In this document: piece by piece, positions 33,099 to 41,974 of the stretch | Position numbering within the stretch: position 1 is the first letter of the stretch | Layout: each line of letters starts with the position of its first letter | DNA from: Fibrobacteraceae bacterium | Lineage (GTDB): Bacteria; Fibrobacterota; Fibrobacteria; Fibrobacterales; Fibrobacteraceae | Reading direction: 5' to 3' | Length of the DNA stretch: 64,000 nt | NCBI GenBank assembly: GCA_017631885.1 | Contig: JAGBSH010000017.1 | Location: 151,044 to 215,043 of the forward strand | Notes under the pieces: model-generated | The model's input: the letters and a program-made list of their open reading frames with translations, nothing else | What the model was told of the DNA's origin: nothing | The model's database searches: none | Translations under genes and position numbers: made by a program

Positions 33099-33821
33099 AT
33101 GGCAATGGAAAAAGAAAAACGGAAATATTTGCTCTGTTTTCATGATTTGAGTATTGACAATACTTCTAAAGTTTTACCTATTCTTAATAAACTTAAAAGT
33201 ATTATAGGAAAACCGTTCCCGGTTCTCGTTATTCCAAGTACAAAAAATTTTTCGAAAGAACAAGTTTCTGAATTTTCTGGCATTTTACAAAATCTTCAAA
33301 ATGACGGCTTTGAACTTTTAGTTCATGGTTTTAATCACCAAGCAGACAAGAATTTAACCCGGAATTTATACGGAAAAATCGCTTTATCGCTTACTAATAA
33401 TGAAGCGGAATTTGCGGGTCTTCAAGAGAAAGACTCTGCACTACTTTTACAAAATGCTTTTAATTGTTGGGATTCATTTAATGTAAAACAACCTATAGGC
33501 TTTGTGGCTCCAACCTGGCATGGGAATCGTTTTCTTACAAAACAAGTTCTTGCAAATGATTTAATTTTTGAAGAACGTTTCTTTTTGAGAAAAAATAATT
33601 GCAAAAAAATATTTTCTCCTGTTATTAGCTTTGCTGGCATGCCTAAATTTTCATTTCCACTTTTATTTTTAGCTGGAAAAATTTTAAACCAATTTTCTTT
33701 TGGTATCCCGCGGCTAGCCCTCCACCCTTCAGACTTTCCATTTTTAGAAAATAAAATTTTCAAATTTATTGAAGAAATAAACAAAGATTTCTCTTTTTCT
33801 TTTTACAGAGATTTGTTTTAA
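33099..33821 (+). CDS. DUF2334-like / polysaccharide deacetylase-fold protein
   Basis: About 240 residues from the ATG at 33099 (MAMEKEKRKYLLCFHDLSID); another ATG is two codons further, and a longer reading frame upstream has a different composition. The pattern CFHDLSIDNT, LVIPSTKNFSKEQVSEF, FELLVHGFNHQ and PIGFVAPTWHGN matches DUF2334, a NodB-like fold with Asp and His metal ligands (HD in CFHD, HGFNH). It probably acts on a carbohydrate, but no substrate is indicated. It overlaps the convergent M23 gene by 4 bases at the stop codons. Confidence 0.62.
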   Translation: MAMEKEKRKYLLCFHDLSIDNTSKVLPILNKLKSIIGKPFPVLVIPSTKNFSKEQVSEFSGILQNLQNDGFELLVHGFNHQADKNLTRNLYGKIALSLTNNEAEFAGLQEKDSALLLQNAFNCWDSFNVKQPIGFVAPTWHGNRFLTKQVLANDLIFEERFFLRKNNCKKIFSPVISFAGMPKFSFPLLFLAGKILNQFSFGIPRLALHPSDFPFLENKIFKFIEEINKDFSFSFYRDLF

Positions 33822-35620
33822 AAATCAATCCTTTTAGGAATTTGAATTTCGTATTTCGCTTTATTTTGAAGTTCATCTTCTATTTCAATTTCAACAGTTT
33901 TTAATGAATCTTGCAAAAAACGTTTTTCCAAAACTATTTCTTTCGGTTCAGAATCGTATTCTACAGGAATCCATTGCGTAGAATCTTTTAACAAAACTTT
34001 TATTGCATTTCCATTTTTTATCCCTGCAAATTTTTCAATTACAGGAACACGAAGAACTGGTTCTGATTTTCCCATTACAGAAGCAGAAGCCCAATACGGA
34101 TTTCCAAATGCAGGCGCCATTGTGTCTATTATTGATGCAACATCACGCATTTCATTAATAGAAATACAAAGTCCTTTTTTCGTTTTATTTTGTTTGCTAA
34201 AATAAAACCATTTTCTAGTTGTTTCTCCAAGATAATACAAAGGATTTTTAGCATACGATTCCGCTACACAAAATTTTAAATCACCTAAAAAATGTAAGCC
34301 TTTCGGGTGAAATTCTAAATACGATAAAGAATCTGTTTTTGTCTTTTTATAAGCTAACGCTTGTTTCCATGAAACACTTTCTAATTTGGGTAAAGAAAGT
34401 TCAAATTCAATTTCATTTTCAGAAAAATTCCATTTGTTTTTTTTATTCGCTTGCAATGGCTGTATAAATATGGAATCTTTTGGAAACTTGATAAGATAAG
34501 CTTTCGGGAACTGTTCTAAAATAGTTGCCGCTAAAATTTCTTTTCCTTTATAAAGTTCACATAAATCATTTTTTATTTTCTTGCCAGTTTTTGAAAATAA
34601 TGGAATGGCTGTCTGGCAATTTTTAAATGAAACAAAGGTTCTGGATAAAAAAGAATACAAGAGAGAATCCTGGTAAAGTTGTTTTTTTATTGGCTGATTA
34701 TCAGAGCAAGTTTCTTGCAACGTTAATCGAAGTGTTGTCGTATTTGAATTAAAATCTTCTACTTCTAAAAAAAGAGAATCTGTATTCTTTGGTACACTAG
34801 CATTTATATAGTGCCAATCACCAGCAGTATCCGCTTCTTCGGCAAATAACAATTCATTTCTGATTTTTATCATTTCTTTGTAAGAAAGCGTGTCTTGGAT
34901 TTTTTCATAAAGTTTTCCTTTTTCAGAAAACAAGGAAAGCCGCCTTATAGACATTGGGTTTTCTAATGGTTCTCTAGAATAATCGGCTATTTTAAATGCT
35001 AAAAACAAATTCCCTTTTGATGATGGTTTTTCTATACAATGATTTTGCAAAGCTTCTTGTGAAGTCGTTTTAAATTCTAAATGATTCCAAACAGCAGACG
35101 CAAAAACAAACGGAGCGATTGTATCGCTACAAGCTACAGCATTTTGACAAGGTGAAAAAACTTTAGAACCTTCACGAATTTCTAAATGTAAATGCGGGTT
35201 TCCTATTCCAGAACTCCCTGCAAAAGATAAAGTATCTCCTTTGCGGAAAGAAACTTTGGGATAAATTTTAACGTCATTTTGCTTTAAAGTTTTTTGCTTT
35301 TCTAACACCAGAGAATCTAAGGTTTCAGAGAATCCACTTTGGTGCGCAAACACCCAAGTTTTTCCACTTTCTCCTTTAAAGAAAAGAACTTTGCCATAGC
35401 CATAAGGCGAAATACGTAATTCTTCTACAACGCCATTTTCTGGAGCAAAAATCGGCCAACCTTCTTGCATTTCTGTAGAATAATCAATGCCAGCGTGGTA
35501 ACGCGTTCCACGATTTTCGCCAAACGAAGAAGTTAAAAAAGCATTTTTTGCAAAAGGGAAATAGGTAGAATCTGCAAATGCAGTACAAACAAGAAACAAT
35601 GCAAAAAACAAAAAACGCAT
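33818..35620 (-). CDS. M23-type metallopeptidase, exported
   Basis: About 600 residues. Signal peptide MRFLFFALFLVCTAFADS from the ATG at 35618-35620; a TTG two codons upstream is less likely. The LytM/M23 domain spans roughly residues 25-160: SSFGENRGTRYHAGIDYS (ligands His and Asp in HxxxD), FAHQSGF and the HLHLEIREG ligand motif. All zinc ligands are present, so it should cut peptidoglycan cross-links. The remaining 440 residues are beta-rich with no known domain. It is the last gene after an amino-acid ABC transporter, 9 bases away. Confidence 0.82.
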   Translation of the reverse strand: MRFLFFALFLVCTAFADSTYFPFAKNAFLTSSFGENRGTRYHAGIDYSTEMQEGWPIFAPENGVVEELRISPYGYGKVLFFKGESGKTWVFAHQSGFSETLDSLVLEKQKTLKQNDVKIYPKVSFRKGDTLSFAGSSGIGNPHLHLEIREGSKVFSPCQNAVACSDTIAPFVFASAVWNHLEFKTTSQEALQNHCIEKPSSKGNLFLAFKIADYSREPLENPMSIRRLSLFSEKGKLYEKIQDTLSYKEMIKIRNELLFAEEADTAGDWHYINASVPKNTDSLFLEVEDFNSNTTTLRLTLQETCSDNQPIKKQLYQDSLLYSFLSRTFVSFKNCQTAIPLFSKTGKKIKNDLCELYKGKEILAATILEQFPKAYLIKFPKDSIFIQPLQANKKNKWNFSENEIEFELSLPKLESVSWKQALAYKKTKTDSLSYLEFHPKGLHFLGDLKFCVAESYAKNPLYYLGETTRKWFYFSKQNKTKKGLCISINEMRDVASIIDTMAPAFGNPYWASASVMGKSEPVLRVPVIEKFAGIKNGNAIKVLLKDSTQWIPVEYDSEPKEIVLEKRFLQDSLKTVEIEIEDELQNKAKYEIQIPKRIDF

Positions 35621-35629
35621 AAGCAAATA

Positions 35630-36418
35630 TTAGCCAGAAAAACGAGCAAGGAACGTCTGGAGTCTTTCGTTTTCAGATTGTCCAAAAACAAATTCAGGAG
35701 TTCCTTGTTCCACCACAACGCCTTGATCCATAAATAAAACTTTATCGGCTACATCACGGGCAAAAGCCATTTCATGAGTAACAATTACCATTGTCATTTT
35801 CTTTTCGGCAAGGCTTTTGATTACTTTTAAAATTTCTCCGGTCAATTCTGGGTCAAGAGCACTTGTAGGCTCATCAAAGAAAAGAACTTTGGGTTGTAAG
35901 GCTAAAGCTCTTGCAATACTTACGCGTTGTTGTTGTCCACCAGAAAGTTCGCAAGGGTATGCTCTAGCTTTATTTTCTAAACCCATTTGAGAAAGTAATT
36001 CTAAACCAAGATTCCTTGCAGCAGGCCTATCCATGCCAAGTACACGAATTGGTGCTATGGTTATATTTTGCAAAACCGTCAAATGAGGAAACAAATTAAA
36101 GTTCTGGAAAACAAGACCTGTTGAAAGTCTTATTTCTCTGAGGACACTTGCCTGCGCGTATTTAGCCATTCCGTTTTTTGTCTGCCCAGCAAGTATCATG
36201 TCTTTGCCATTAACACTTACAAAACCACTATCTAAAGTTTCTAACTGTGTAATGCAACGAAGAAGCGTACTTTTACCAGAACCACTCGGGCCAATGATAG
36301 ACAGAACTTCACCTGCATTTAAATCAAACGAAATATCTTTAAGGACTTGGTTACGTCCAAAACTTTTTTTCACATGAGCCACTTTCAGAATAGGCTGTTT
36401 TTCTGATTGCATATCCAT
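35630..36418 (-). CDS. Amino-acid ABC transporter ATP-binding protein
   Basis: A 262-residue polar-amino-acid ABC ATPase (GlnQ/ArtP/HisP group). Walker A GPSGSGKSTLLRC, Q-loop VFQNFNLFPHLTVLQN, signature LSGGQQQRVSIARALA, Walker B VLFFDEPTSALD, and switch VIVTHEM. It pairs with the permease 13 bases upstream. The substrate could be glutamine, arginine or another polar residue. Confidence 0.93.
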   Translation of the reverse strand: MDMQSEKQPILKVAHVKKSFGRNQVLKDISFDLNAGEVLSIIGPSGSGKSTLLRCITQLETLDSGFVSVNGKDMILAGQTKNGMAKYAQASVLREIRLSTGLVFQNFNLFPHLTVLQNITIAPIRVLGMDRPAARNLGLELLSQMGLENKARAYPCELSGGQQQRVSIARALALQPKVLFFDEPTSALDPELTGEILKVIKSLAEKKMTMVIVTHEMAFARDVADKVLFMDQGVVVEQGTPEFVFGQSENERLQTFLARFSG

Positions 36419-36431
36419 TTTACCTACTCCA

Positions 36432-37091
36432 TTATTTGTAATAATTCAACTTGCGTTCGGCATAAGCAAACAGCAAGCTCAATAAAAGATTCGCTACATA
36501 ATAAAATACACCAGCAACAAACAACGGATAAATACTTGCATAAGCAGCTTGTTGTTTTTTTGCCAAAGCGAATAATTCTGTTACGGCAATAACTTGAGCA
36601 AGTGATGTATCTTTTACAAGTGTAATGACTTCATTTGCACTTGCAGGCAAAACACGTTTTACAACTTGAGGCAAAATAATTCTAAAAAAGGTTTGTGGCT
36701 TTGTAAGACCAAGCATATAAGCCGCTTCATACTGCCCTTTAGAAATAGATTGAATACCTCCACGGAAAATTTCTGCAAAATACGCCGCATAGTTTACAGA
36801 AAACGCAGCAATAACTGCCGGGAATCTATCAAAAGAAATATCTAAACCAGAATATTCACCCAAATAATAAGAACCAAAATAAATAGCCACTATCTGCAAA
36901 AGCAGCGGAGTCCCACGCATAACCGAAATGTAAAACGAAACAGGGTAACGCACAATGCGGAAACGACTCATTTTCAAAACAGCCACTAGCAAACCAAGTG
37001 GAATAGAAAATAAAAGCGTCAAACCGAAAATAGCAAGCGTTGTTTTAAAACCACCTAAAAGTATCGGGACAAGAGAAGCTAAATCAGACAT
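36432..37091 (-). CDS. Amino-acid ABC transporter permease
   Basis: A 219-residue His/Glu/Gln/Arg-type permease with about five helices. The EAA loop is YEAAYMLGLTKPQTFFRIILPQV, and the 'RGTPLLLQI' segment near residue 60 is typical. It starts the permease-ATPase pair; no periplasmic binding protein gene is next to it, so that component must be encoded elsewhere or be fused differently. A TATCTTTG box ends 7 bases before its start. Confidence 0.92.
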   Translation of the reverse strand: MSDLASLVPILLGGFKTTLAIFGLTLLFSIPLGLLVAVLKMSRFRIVRYPVSFYISVMRGTPLLLQIVAIYFGSYYLGEYSGLDISFDRFPAVIAAFSVNYAAYFAEIFRGGIQSISKGQYEAAYMLGLTKPQTFFRIILPQVVKRVLPASANEVITLVKDTSLAQVIAVTELFALAKKQQAAYASIYPLFVAGVFYYVANLLLSLLFAYAERKLNYYK

Positions 37092-37098
37092 AACAGAA

Positions 37099-37106
37099 CA
37101 AAGATA
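37099..37106 (-). promoter_or_regulatory. TATCTTTG box before the permease
   Basis: On the minus strand, TATCTTTG followed by TTCTGTT and the ATG. The same box precedes tRNA-Met and similar ones precede rpsD and the SpoIID-like gene. If it is a promoter element, the mRNA would be nearly leaderless. Confidence 0.4.
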
Positions 37107-37194
37107 GTAAATAGAAATTGTCAGAATTATTTTCTTTGGGTTTCTTAAAGCCGATAACCTTTTTCCTGATTAAAAAAATTTCTATAATCTTGAA

Positions 37195-38052
37195 ATGATG
37201 AATAACGATACAGCTTTAATAATTGAAGGCGGTGGTATGCGCGGGGCTTATGTCACCGGCGTTTTGGATTTTTTACTTGAAAATAAAATCCAGTTTGGTA
37301 GTTGTTATGGCGTTTCTGCTGGTGCAGGGCACGCTTGTTCTTTTTTATCAGAACAAAAAGGGCGGGCTATTCGAGTTTCTACAGAATACCTTACCGATGC
37401 ACGCTATGTAGGCATACGTAGCCTTTTAAAAACAGGCGATTTTTTTGAAAGCCAGTTTATCTATGATACCATTCCCAAAAAAATGGACCCTTACGATTAT
37501 GAAACTTTTTCAAAAAATCCGACTAAGTTTTTTGCTGTAGCTACATCTTTAGAAACCGGAAAACCAGAATATTTTCTGATAAAAGATTTATACGTTGACA
37601 TGCCAAAAGTCGTGGCGTCTTCATCGTTACCGTTTCTTTCAAAAAACGTTTTTATTGATAACAAACCTTACTTAGACGGCGGTGTTAGCGATTCCATTCC
37701 GTTTAAAAAAGCGTTGCAAGACGGCTATAAAAAAACAGTTATCATTTTAACTCGTGATATTCATTACCGCAAAAAGCCTTTCAAATTCAAAAAACTTCTG
37801 CAATGGAAATATGGTAAATACCCTTTATTTATAAAAACCATGTTAGAGCGTGCTGATAATTACAACCAGACTATTGAAGACATAATCACAAAAGAAAAAG
37901 AAGGCAAAATTTTTGTTATCCGCCCAAGCGAAGAATTACATGTCGGGCGCCTTGAACGCGATAAAGAAAAACTCAAAGCGTTGCATACTTTAGGTTTTTC
38001 AGATGCTTTAAAACAAAAGCAAGCATTATTAAATTATCTTTCTGACGATTAA
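37195..38052 (+). CDS. Patatin-like phospholipase
   Basis: A 285-residue cytosolic acyl hydrolase. The oxyanion hole is GGGMRGAYVTGVL near residue 12, the nucleophile Ser in GVSAGAGHA (GxSxG), and the catalytic Asp in YLDGGVSDSIP (DGG). It belongs to the bacterial YjjU/RssA-like patatins, which release fatty acids from lipids. It precedes ispD by 18 bases; the pair may be cotranscribed. Confidence 0.93.
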   Translation: MMNNDTALIIEGGGMRGAYVTGVLDFLLENKIQFGSCYGVSAGAGHACSFLSEQKGRAIRVSTEYLTDARYVGIRSLLKTGDFFESQFIYDTIPKKMDPYDYETFSKNPTKFFAVATSLETGKPEYFLIKDLYVDMPKVVASSSLPFLSKNVFIDNKPYLDGGVSDSIPFKKALQDGYKKTVIILTRDIHYRKKPFKFKKLLQWKYGKYPLFIKTMLERADNYNQTIEDIITKEKEGKIFVIRPSEELHVGRLERDKEKLKALHTLGFSDALKQKQALLNYLSDD

Positions 38053-38070
38053 ATATTTTTTAGGATTCTA

Positions 38071-38778
38071 ATGGCTTTTAATGACAATCTTTTTGCTGTA
38101 GTTTTGCCTGCTGGTGGGCTTGGCTTACGTATGGGCGGACAAGTCCCAAAACAACTTTTGCCTTTAAAAGGTAAACCCGTTTACAGACATTCTCTTGACA
38201 CATTTCTTTCATTAAAAGAAATTTCTGAAGTGGTGCTTGCCGTACCACAAGATTGGAAAGAACATTTTGAAAATGAAATTTTAAACGCCGGCATTTCTAC
38301 TGAATGGAAAAACAAATTAAAAATTGTCGTTGGCGGTAAAGAACGCTGGCAATCCGTTCGCCATGGTGTAGAAGCTCTTAGCTCTGGTGCTAAATACGTT
38401 TTAGTTCACGATGTCGCAAGGCCATTTATTTCTAAAGAACTTTTAACGCAAATTTTTGAAACACTTGTTTCTAAAGGTTCTTGTATTGTCGCTAAAGAAT
38501 GTGCAGACACTGTCAAAGTGGTTACAAATGGCAAAATTGAAAAAACACTTGATAGAAATTCCATTTGGCTTGCCCAGACTCCACAATGTGCTTCTGTTGA
38601 ATTACTCAAAAATCTTTATCAAAAAATTGACAAAGCTCCATTAGATTTTTTGCCAACAGACGAAGCTTCTATTTTAGAATATTTCGGAGAACAAATTTTT
38701 ATTGTTAAAGGCAATTCCTTAAACGATAAACTCACAACCCCCGAAGATTTTGAACGTTTTTCAAATTTGAAATTCTGA
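38071..38778 (+). CDS. ispD: 2-C-methyl-D-erythritol 4-phosphate cytidylyltransferase
   Basis: A 235-residue enzyme of the MEP isoprenoid pathway, making CDP-ME. Motifs: VVLPAGGLGLRMGGQVPKQLL (nucleotide-binding loop), GGKERWQSVRHGVEAL, VLVHDVARPF, CADTVK, QTPQ and PTDEASILEYFG. It supplies precursors for the UppS reaction encoded in this window. Converges with the prepilin peptidase gene, 1 base apart. Confidence 0.96.
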   Translation: MAFNDNLFAVVLPAGGLGLRMGGQVPKQLLPLKGKPVYRHSLDTFLSLKEISEVVLAVPQDWKEHFENEILNAGISTEWKNKLKIVVGGKERWQSVRHGVEALSSGAKYVLVHDVARPFISKELLTQIFETLVSKGSCIVAKECADTVKVVTNGKIEKTLDRNSIWLAQTPQCASVELLKNLYQKIDKAPLDFLPTDEASILEYFGEQIFIVKGNSLNDKLTTPEDFERFSNLKF

Positions 38779-38779
38779 T

Positions 38780-39619
38780 TTAAACTTCAAACATCGCTAA
38801 ATAAAGTCCAAGAATCCAATTGCCGTAAATAAATACAATTGGTGCGGCTAAAGCAAGAAACGGCCCAAAGGGGAATTCTCCTGCAGTCGTTTCTGATTCT
38901 GTGCCAAACGCTTTTGCGTAAACAAGCCTTGCTGGGAACACAATGCAAATGCCAATAAAAGAAGCAAGAATCAATGTTTCAAAAGCAAGAGGAGCCCCCA
39001 TTAAAGCACCATAACCAGCGAGCAATTTCACATCTCCCAAACCCATTGCTTGTTTTCCAAGAATTTTGGCAATAAGTTTTGCAAACAAATATAAGCCGCC
39101 ACCAGCAATTAAAGCCCCTAAAATACTTTGCAAGGGCGTTATCCCACCAGGAATAAATGAAATCATTATTCCAAAAACAATTCCACCGATAGAAATCGTA
39201 TCCGGTAAAAGATGGTAGCGAAAATCAATGACAAAAACAGGAACCAATGAAATCATTAGCCACAATAAAGCTAAAAACGGGAATAAAGTTTCTAAAGAAA
39301 GAGGCATACCATTTGAATAAAATACACGCCACAATACAAAAGCTAAAAATGTTGTTAAAAGTGTTGAAAAATCAACTAATAAAGAACCTTTACTCATTTT
39401 GGAATGACAACAACTACAACGGAAACGGGCAAATAAAATTCCCAAAAACGGAATCTGAAACAAAACGGGAACAGGCTTTTTACAATGAGAGCAGGTTTCT
39501 TTTATACGTAAAGAAATGTCAAAGGGCATGCGCCGAATCAAACGATTAAAAAATGCGGCGGCACAAAATCCAAAAACAATAATTACAGGAATCAAAATAC
39601 TAAATGGGATATTCTGCAT
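38780..39619 (-). CDS. pilD: Prepilin peptidase
   Basis: A 279-residue inner-membrane aspartyl protease (A24A family) that cleaves and methylates type IV pilin and pseudopilin leaders. The N-terminal cytosolic loop has two CxxC pairs (CSHCKK, CSCCHS) for zinc. The catalytic Asp residues lie in DFRYHLLPDTI and in the GLGDVKLLAGYGALMG signature. About eight helices. No pilin or secretion genes are adjacent. Confidence 0.93.
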   Translation of the reverse strand: MQNIPFSILIPVIIVFGFCAAAFFNRLIRRMPFDISLRIKETCSHCKKPVPVLFQIPFLGILFARFRCSCCHSKMSKGSLLVDFSTLLTTFLAFVLWRVFYSNGMPLSLETLFPFLALLWLMISLVPVFVIDFRYHLLPDTISIGGIVFGIMISFIPGGITPLQSILGALIAGGGLYLFAKLIAKILGKQAMGLGDVKLLAGYGALMGAPLAFETLILASFIGICIVFPARLVYAKAFGTESETTAGEFPFGPFLALAAPIVFIYGNWILGLYLAMFEV

Positions 39620-39679
39620 AAAAAAAATATAGCAAGATAAGTTTTTAACTTACCTTGCTACAAATTGAAAAGCAATGAA

Positions 39680-41065
39680 TTACAAATCTATTTTAGGAAG
39701 CCCGGCAAAAGCTTTTTCTAATTCTTCGTCTGTCGGGATGTAGTCCCCCATAACGCCGGAATTAAACTTTTCGTAAGCCACCATATCAAAATAGCCAGTT
39801 CCAGTTAATCCAAAAACGATATTTTTAGATTCGCCATTTTCTTTGCATTTCATAGCCTCATCAATCGCAACACGAATGGCATGGCTACTTTCCGGAGCAG
39901 GCAAAATACCTTCTGTTCTTGCAAAGAGGCGCGCTGCTTCAAAAACGCTTGTCTGTTCTACAGAAACGGCTTCCATTACTTTTTGATCGTAAAGTTCAGA
40001 AAGCACAGAACTCATACCGTGATAACGGAGACCGCCAGAATGGCTAGATGCAGGCATAAAACCTGAGCCCAATGTGTACATTTTTGAAAGAGGGCAGACT
40101 TTACCTGTATCGCAGAAGTCGTAAACATAACGACCTCTTGTTAAACTCGGGCAAGAAGCCGGTTCAACAGCAATAAAACGATAATTCGCTTCGCCACGAA
40201 GTTGTTCGCCGACAAATGGAGAAATCAAACCGCCAAGATTTGAACCTCCGCCAGCACAACCAATGATTATATCTGCTTTAACACCGATTTTCTTTAAGGC
40301 CGTTTGCGTTTCAAGCCCTATAACAGTCTGGTGCAAAAGAACCTGATTTAAAACAGAGCCCAAAACATAACGGTAGCCATCTTGCTTTAATGCCGATTCA
40401 ACCGCTTCTGAAATGGCACAGCCTAAGCTCCCTGTTGTCCCTGGGAATTCTGCAAGAATTTTTCTACCCACTTCTGTTGTGTCAGATGGCGACGGTGTTA
40501 CAGAAGCACCATAAGTACGCATCACTTCGCGACGGAATGGCTTTTGTTCATAGGAACATTTAACCATGTAAACCTGGCAATCCAAATCAAAGAAAGCACA
40601 AGCCATTGAAAGGGCTGTTCCCCATTGACCAGCACCAGTTTCTGTTGTAACACCTTTTAAGCCTTGTTGTTTAGCATAATAAGCCTGAGCAATAGCTGAA
40701 TTGAGTTTGTGACTCCCTGAGGTGTTATTACCTTCAAACTTATAGTAAATATGTGCAGGTGTTTCTAATGCTTGTTCTAAAAAGTAAGCACGAACAAGTG
40801 GAGACGGTCTGTACATTTTATAAAAAGTGCGAATGTCTTCTGGAATTGGAAAATAAGCGGTATTTTCATCTAATTCCTGTCGAATCAATTCATCACAAAA
40901 AACCGAACTCAATTCTTCTGCAGAAATAGGCTTCATCGTTTTGGGATTCAAAAGCGGAGCTGGTTTCTTTTTCATATCCGCCCGGACATTGTACCAAGCC
41001 TCTGGCATTTCATTTTCTTGAAGATAAATCTTGCAAGGGCCGTCAATTTTCAGCGAATGTTTCAT
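39680..41065 (-). CDS. trpB: Tryptophan synthase beta chain, TrpB2 type
   Basis: A 461-residue TrpB of the TrpB2 class (longer N-terminus, no trpA partner nearby). It condenses indole with serine using PLP. The Schiff-base Lys120 lies in NNTSGSHKLNSA, followed by TETGAGQWGTALS, the phosphate-binding GCAGGGSNLGG, VEPASCPSLTRG, and C-terminal ILPAPESSHAI with GLTGTGYFDM. AAGGAT precedes the ATG. The gene stands alone. Directly upstream are a Trp-rich leader peptide and an attenuator, so expression should respond to charged tRNA-Trp. TrpB2 proteins are often thought to salvage indole; the attenuator shows that tryptophan formation matters. Confidence 0.93.
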   Translation of the reverse strand: MKHSLKIDGPCKIYLQENEMPEAWYNVRADMKKKPAPLLNPKTMKPISAEELSSVFCDELIRQELDENTAYFPIPEDIRTFYKMYRPSPLVRAYFLEQALETPAHIYYKFEGNNTSGSHKLNSAIAQAYYAKQQGLKGVTTETGAGQWGTALSMACAFFDLDCQVYMVKCSYEQKPFRREVMRTYGASVTPSPSDTTEVGRKILAEFPGTTGSLGCAISEAVESALKQDGYRYVLGSVLNQVLLHQTVIGLETQTALKKIGVKADIIIGCAGGGSNLGGLISPFVGEQLRGEANYRFIAVEPASCPSLTRGRYVYDFCDTGKVCPLSKMYTLGSGFMPASSHSGGLRYHGMSSVLSELYDQKVMEAVSVEQTSVFEAARLFARTEGILPAPESSHAIRVAIDEAMKCKENGESKNIVFGLTGTGYFDMVAYEKFNSGVMGDYIPTDEELEKAFAGLPKIDL

Positions 41066-41117
41066 TTTTATATCCTTTTTATTGTGTAACCTTTTACTCC
41101 TTGGCCGTGAGAAACAT

Positions 41118-41186
41118 AAAAAAAGCTCCGTCCAAGGAGCCTGTTTTATGAAAACCCAACAAAAACAAGACTCCTTTTATAGAGCC
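41118..41186 (-). promoter_or_regulatory. Trp attenuator (terminator/antiterminator switch) of trpB2
   Basis: Minus-strand RNA, 5' to 3'. Region 1 GGCUC (41186-41182) pairs with region 2 GAGUC (41173-41169), across the leader stop codon. Region 2 AAGGAG (41176-41171) can instead pair with region 3 CUCCUU (41139-41134), the antiterminator. Region 3 GCUCC (41140-41136) pairs with region 4 GGAGC (41129-41125), and seven U follow (41124-41118): the terminator. The three pairings exclude each other in the classical order. Trp starvation stalls the ribosome on UGG UGG UGG, frees region 2, and allows read-through. Confidence 0.82.
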
Positions 41187-41224
41187 TGCCACCACCAAAG
41201 GTTAATGCGTGTTACGTTTTTCAT
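41177..41224 (-). CDS. trpL: Trp leader peptide
   Basis: A 15-residue open frame, MKNVTRINLWWWQAL, ending TAA. Three consecutive TGG codons lie just before the 1:2 hairpin, the hallmark of a trp leader peptide. Its stop codon falls within that hairpin. An RBS is weak (GTGG directly upstream; AAAGGG is further away). Too short for ordinary gene calling. Confidence 0.82.
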   Translation of the reverse strand: MKNVTRINLWWWQAL

Positions 41225-41264
41225 GCCACAAATATATGAAACCCTTTAACTCTTGGCAATATCT

Positions 41265-41270
41265 ATTATA
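41265..41270 (-). promoter_or_regulatory. Candidate -10 box of the trpL-trpB2 transcript
   Basis: A perfect TATAAT on the minus strand, about 40 bases before the leader peptide start. No clear -35 box is seen at 16-18 bases; ATGAAA lies about 20 bases away. Confidence 0.4.
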
Positions 41271-41320
41271 AAAAATGCCTTTAAAAAAGCTTTCATCTAA
41301 AAGATAAATATTCTAAATCG

Positions 41321-41959
41321 TTAAAACTCAAATAACTTATCAGGAACTTTGTCTGATTTTTGCATTCGAAGAAATTCTGTTGTAACAACACTTTCTTGAC
41401 CATTTACTATTACTGACACTTCCATTTTTTTGATTTTATTATTTGCATCATACGAAAACGTTGTCAATGTATTAGCAGCATCTTTTATAGATTCAACTTT
41501 TTCAATACGTTTTAATTTTTGATTATAATAAATGGTCGTAAAAAGACCTTCTATTGCATACAAATTTCCTGAATAAAACTTTGGCTCATTCCATGTACCA
41601 GAATCTAATGGATTAAAATTTGCATAAGAATCTGATTGTAAAAATTCCCCATTATAATCAACAATTTGTGTTTTATTCGTTTTTAAATTCACGATTTTCA
41701 TTTTTTTGCCATTTACAATACTACGTTGCTTTAAAAAATCGTTTTTTATTTCAATATAACTTTTATCTGCCCCTTTTCTAACAATATAAACCTCTGATTG
41801 CTGGTATATGCTTGCAGCCCTCACAGAAACACGCAAATTCATTTCAATAGAATCTTGCGGAATCAGATTTTCCTTAAGCGCAGTTTTAACTTGTTCTAAA
41901 GTTAAAGAAAACGCTTGAGAAAAACCTAAAACAAATAATAAAAATATCGTTATTTTCAT
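41321..41959 (-). CDS. LolA-like exported protein
   Basis: A 212-residue protein with a signal peptide (MKITIFLLFVLGFSQAFS). The body is beta-rich: MNLRVSVRAASIYQQSEVYIV, then KGADKSYIEIKNDFLKQRSIV and VNGKKMKIVNLKTNK. This fits the 'outer-membrane lipoprotein-sorting protein' class, a LolA-fold group that often works with RND or MMPL transporters. It differs from the canonical LolA at 1165-1782 and could be specialised. Upstream of it (on its strand) lies a gene remnant. Confidence 0.6.
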   Translation of the reverse strand: MKITIFLLFVLGFSQAFSLTLEQVKTALKENLIPQDSIEMNLRVSVRAASIYQQSEVYIVRKGADKSYIEIKNDFLKQRSIVNGKKMKIVNLKTNKTQIVDYNGEFLQSDSYANFNPLDSGTWNEPKFYSGNLYAIEGLFTTIYYNQKLKRIEKVESIKDAANTLTTFSYDANNKIKKMEVSVIVNGQESVVTTEFLRMQKSDKVPDKLFEF

Positions 41960-41974
41960 TTTGTTACTAGTTTA

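Noticed and set aside
41031-41249. 72-residue + strand frame upstream of trpB2
   Set aside because: It runs antisense to the trp leader and attenuator, whose structure explains the region.
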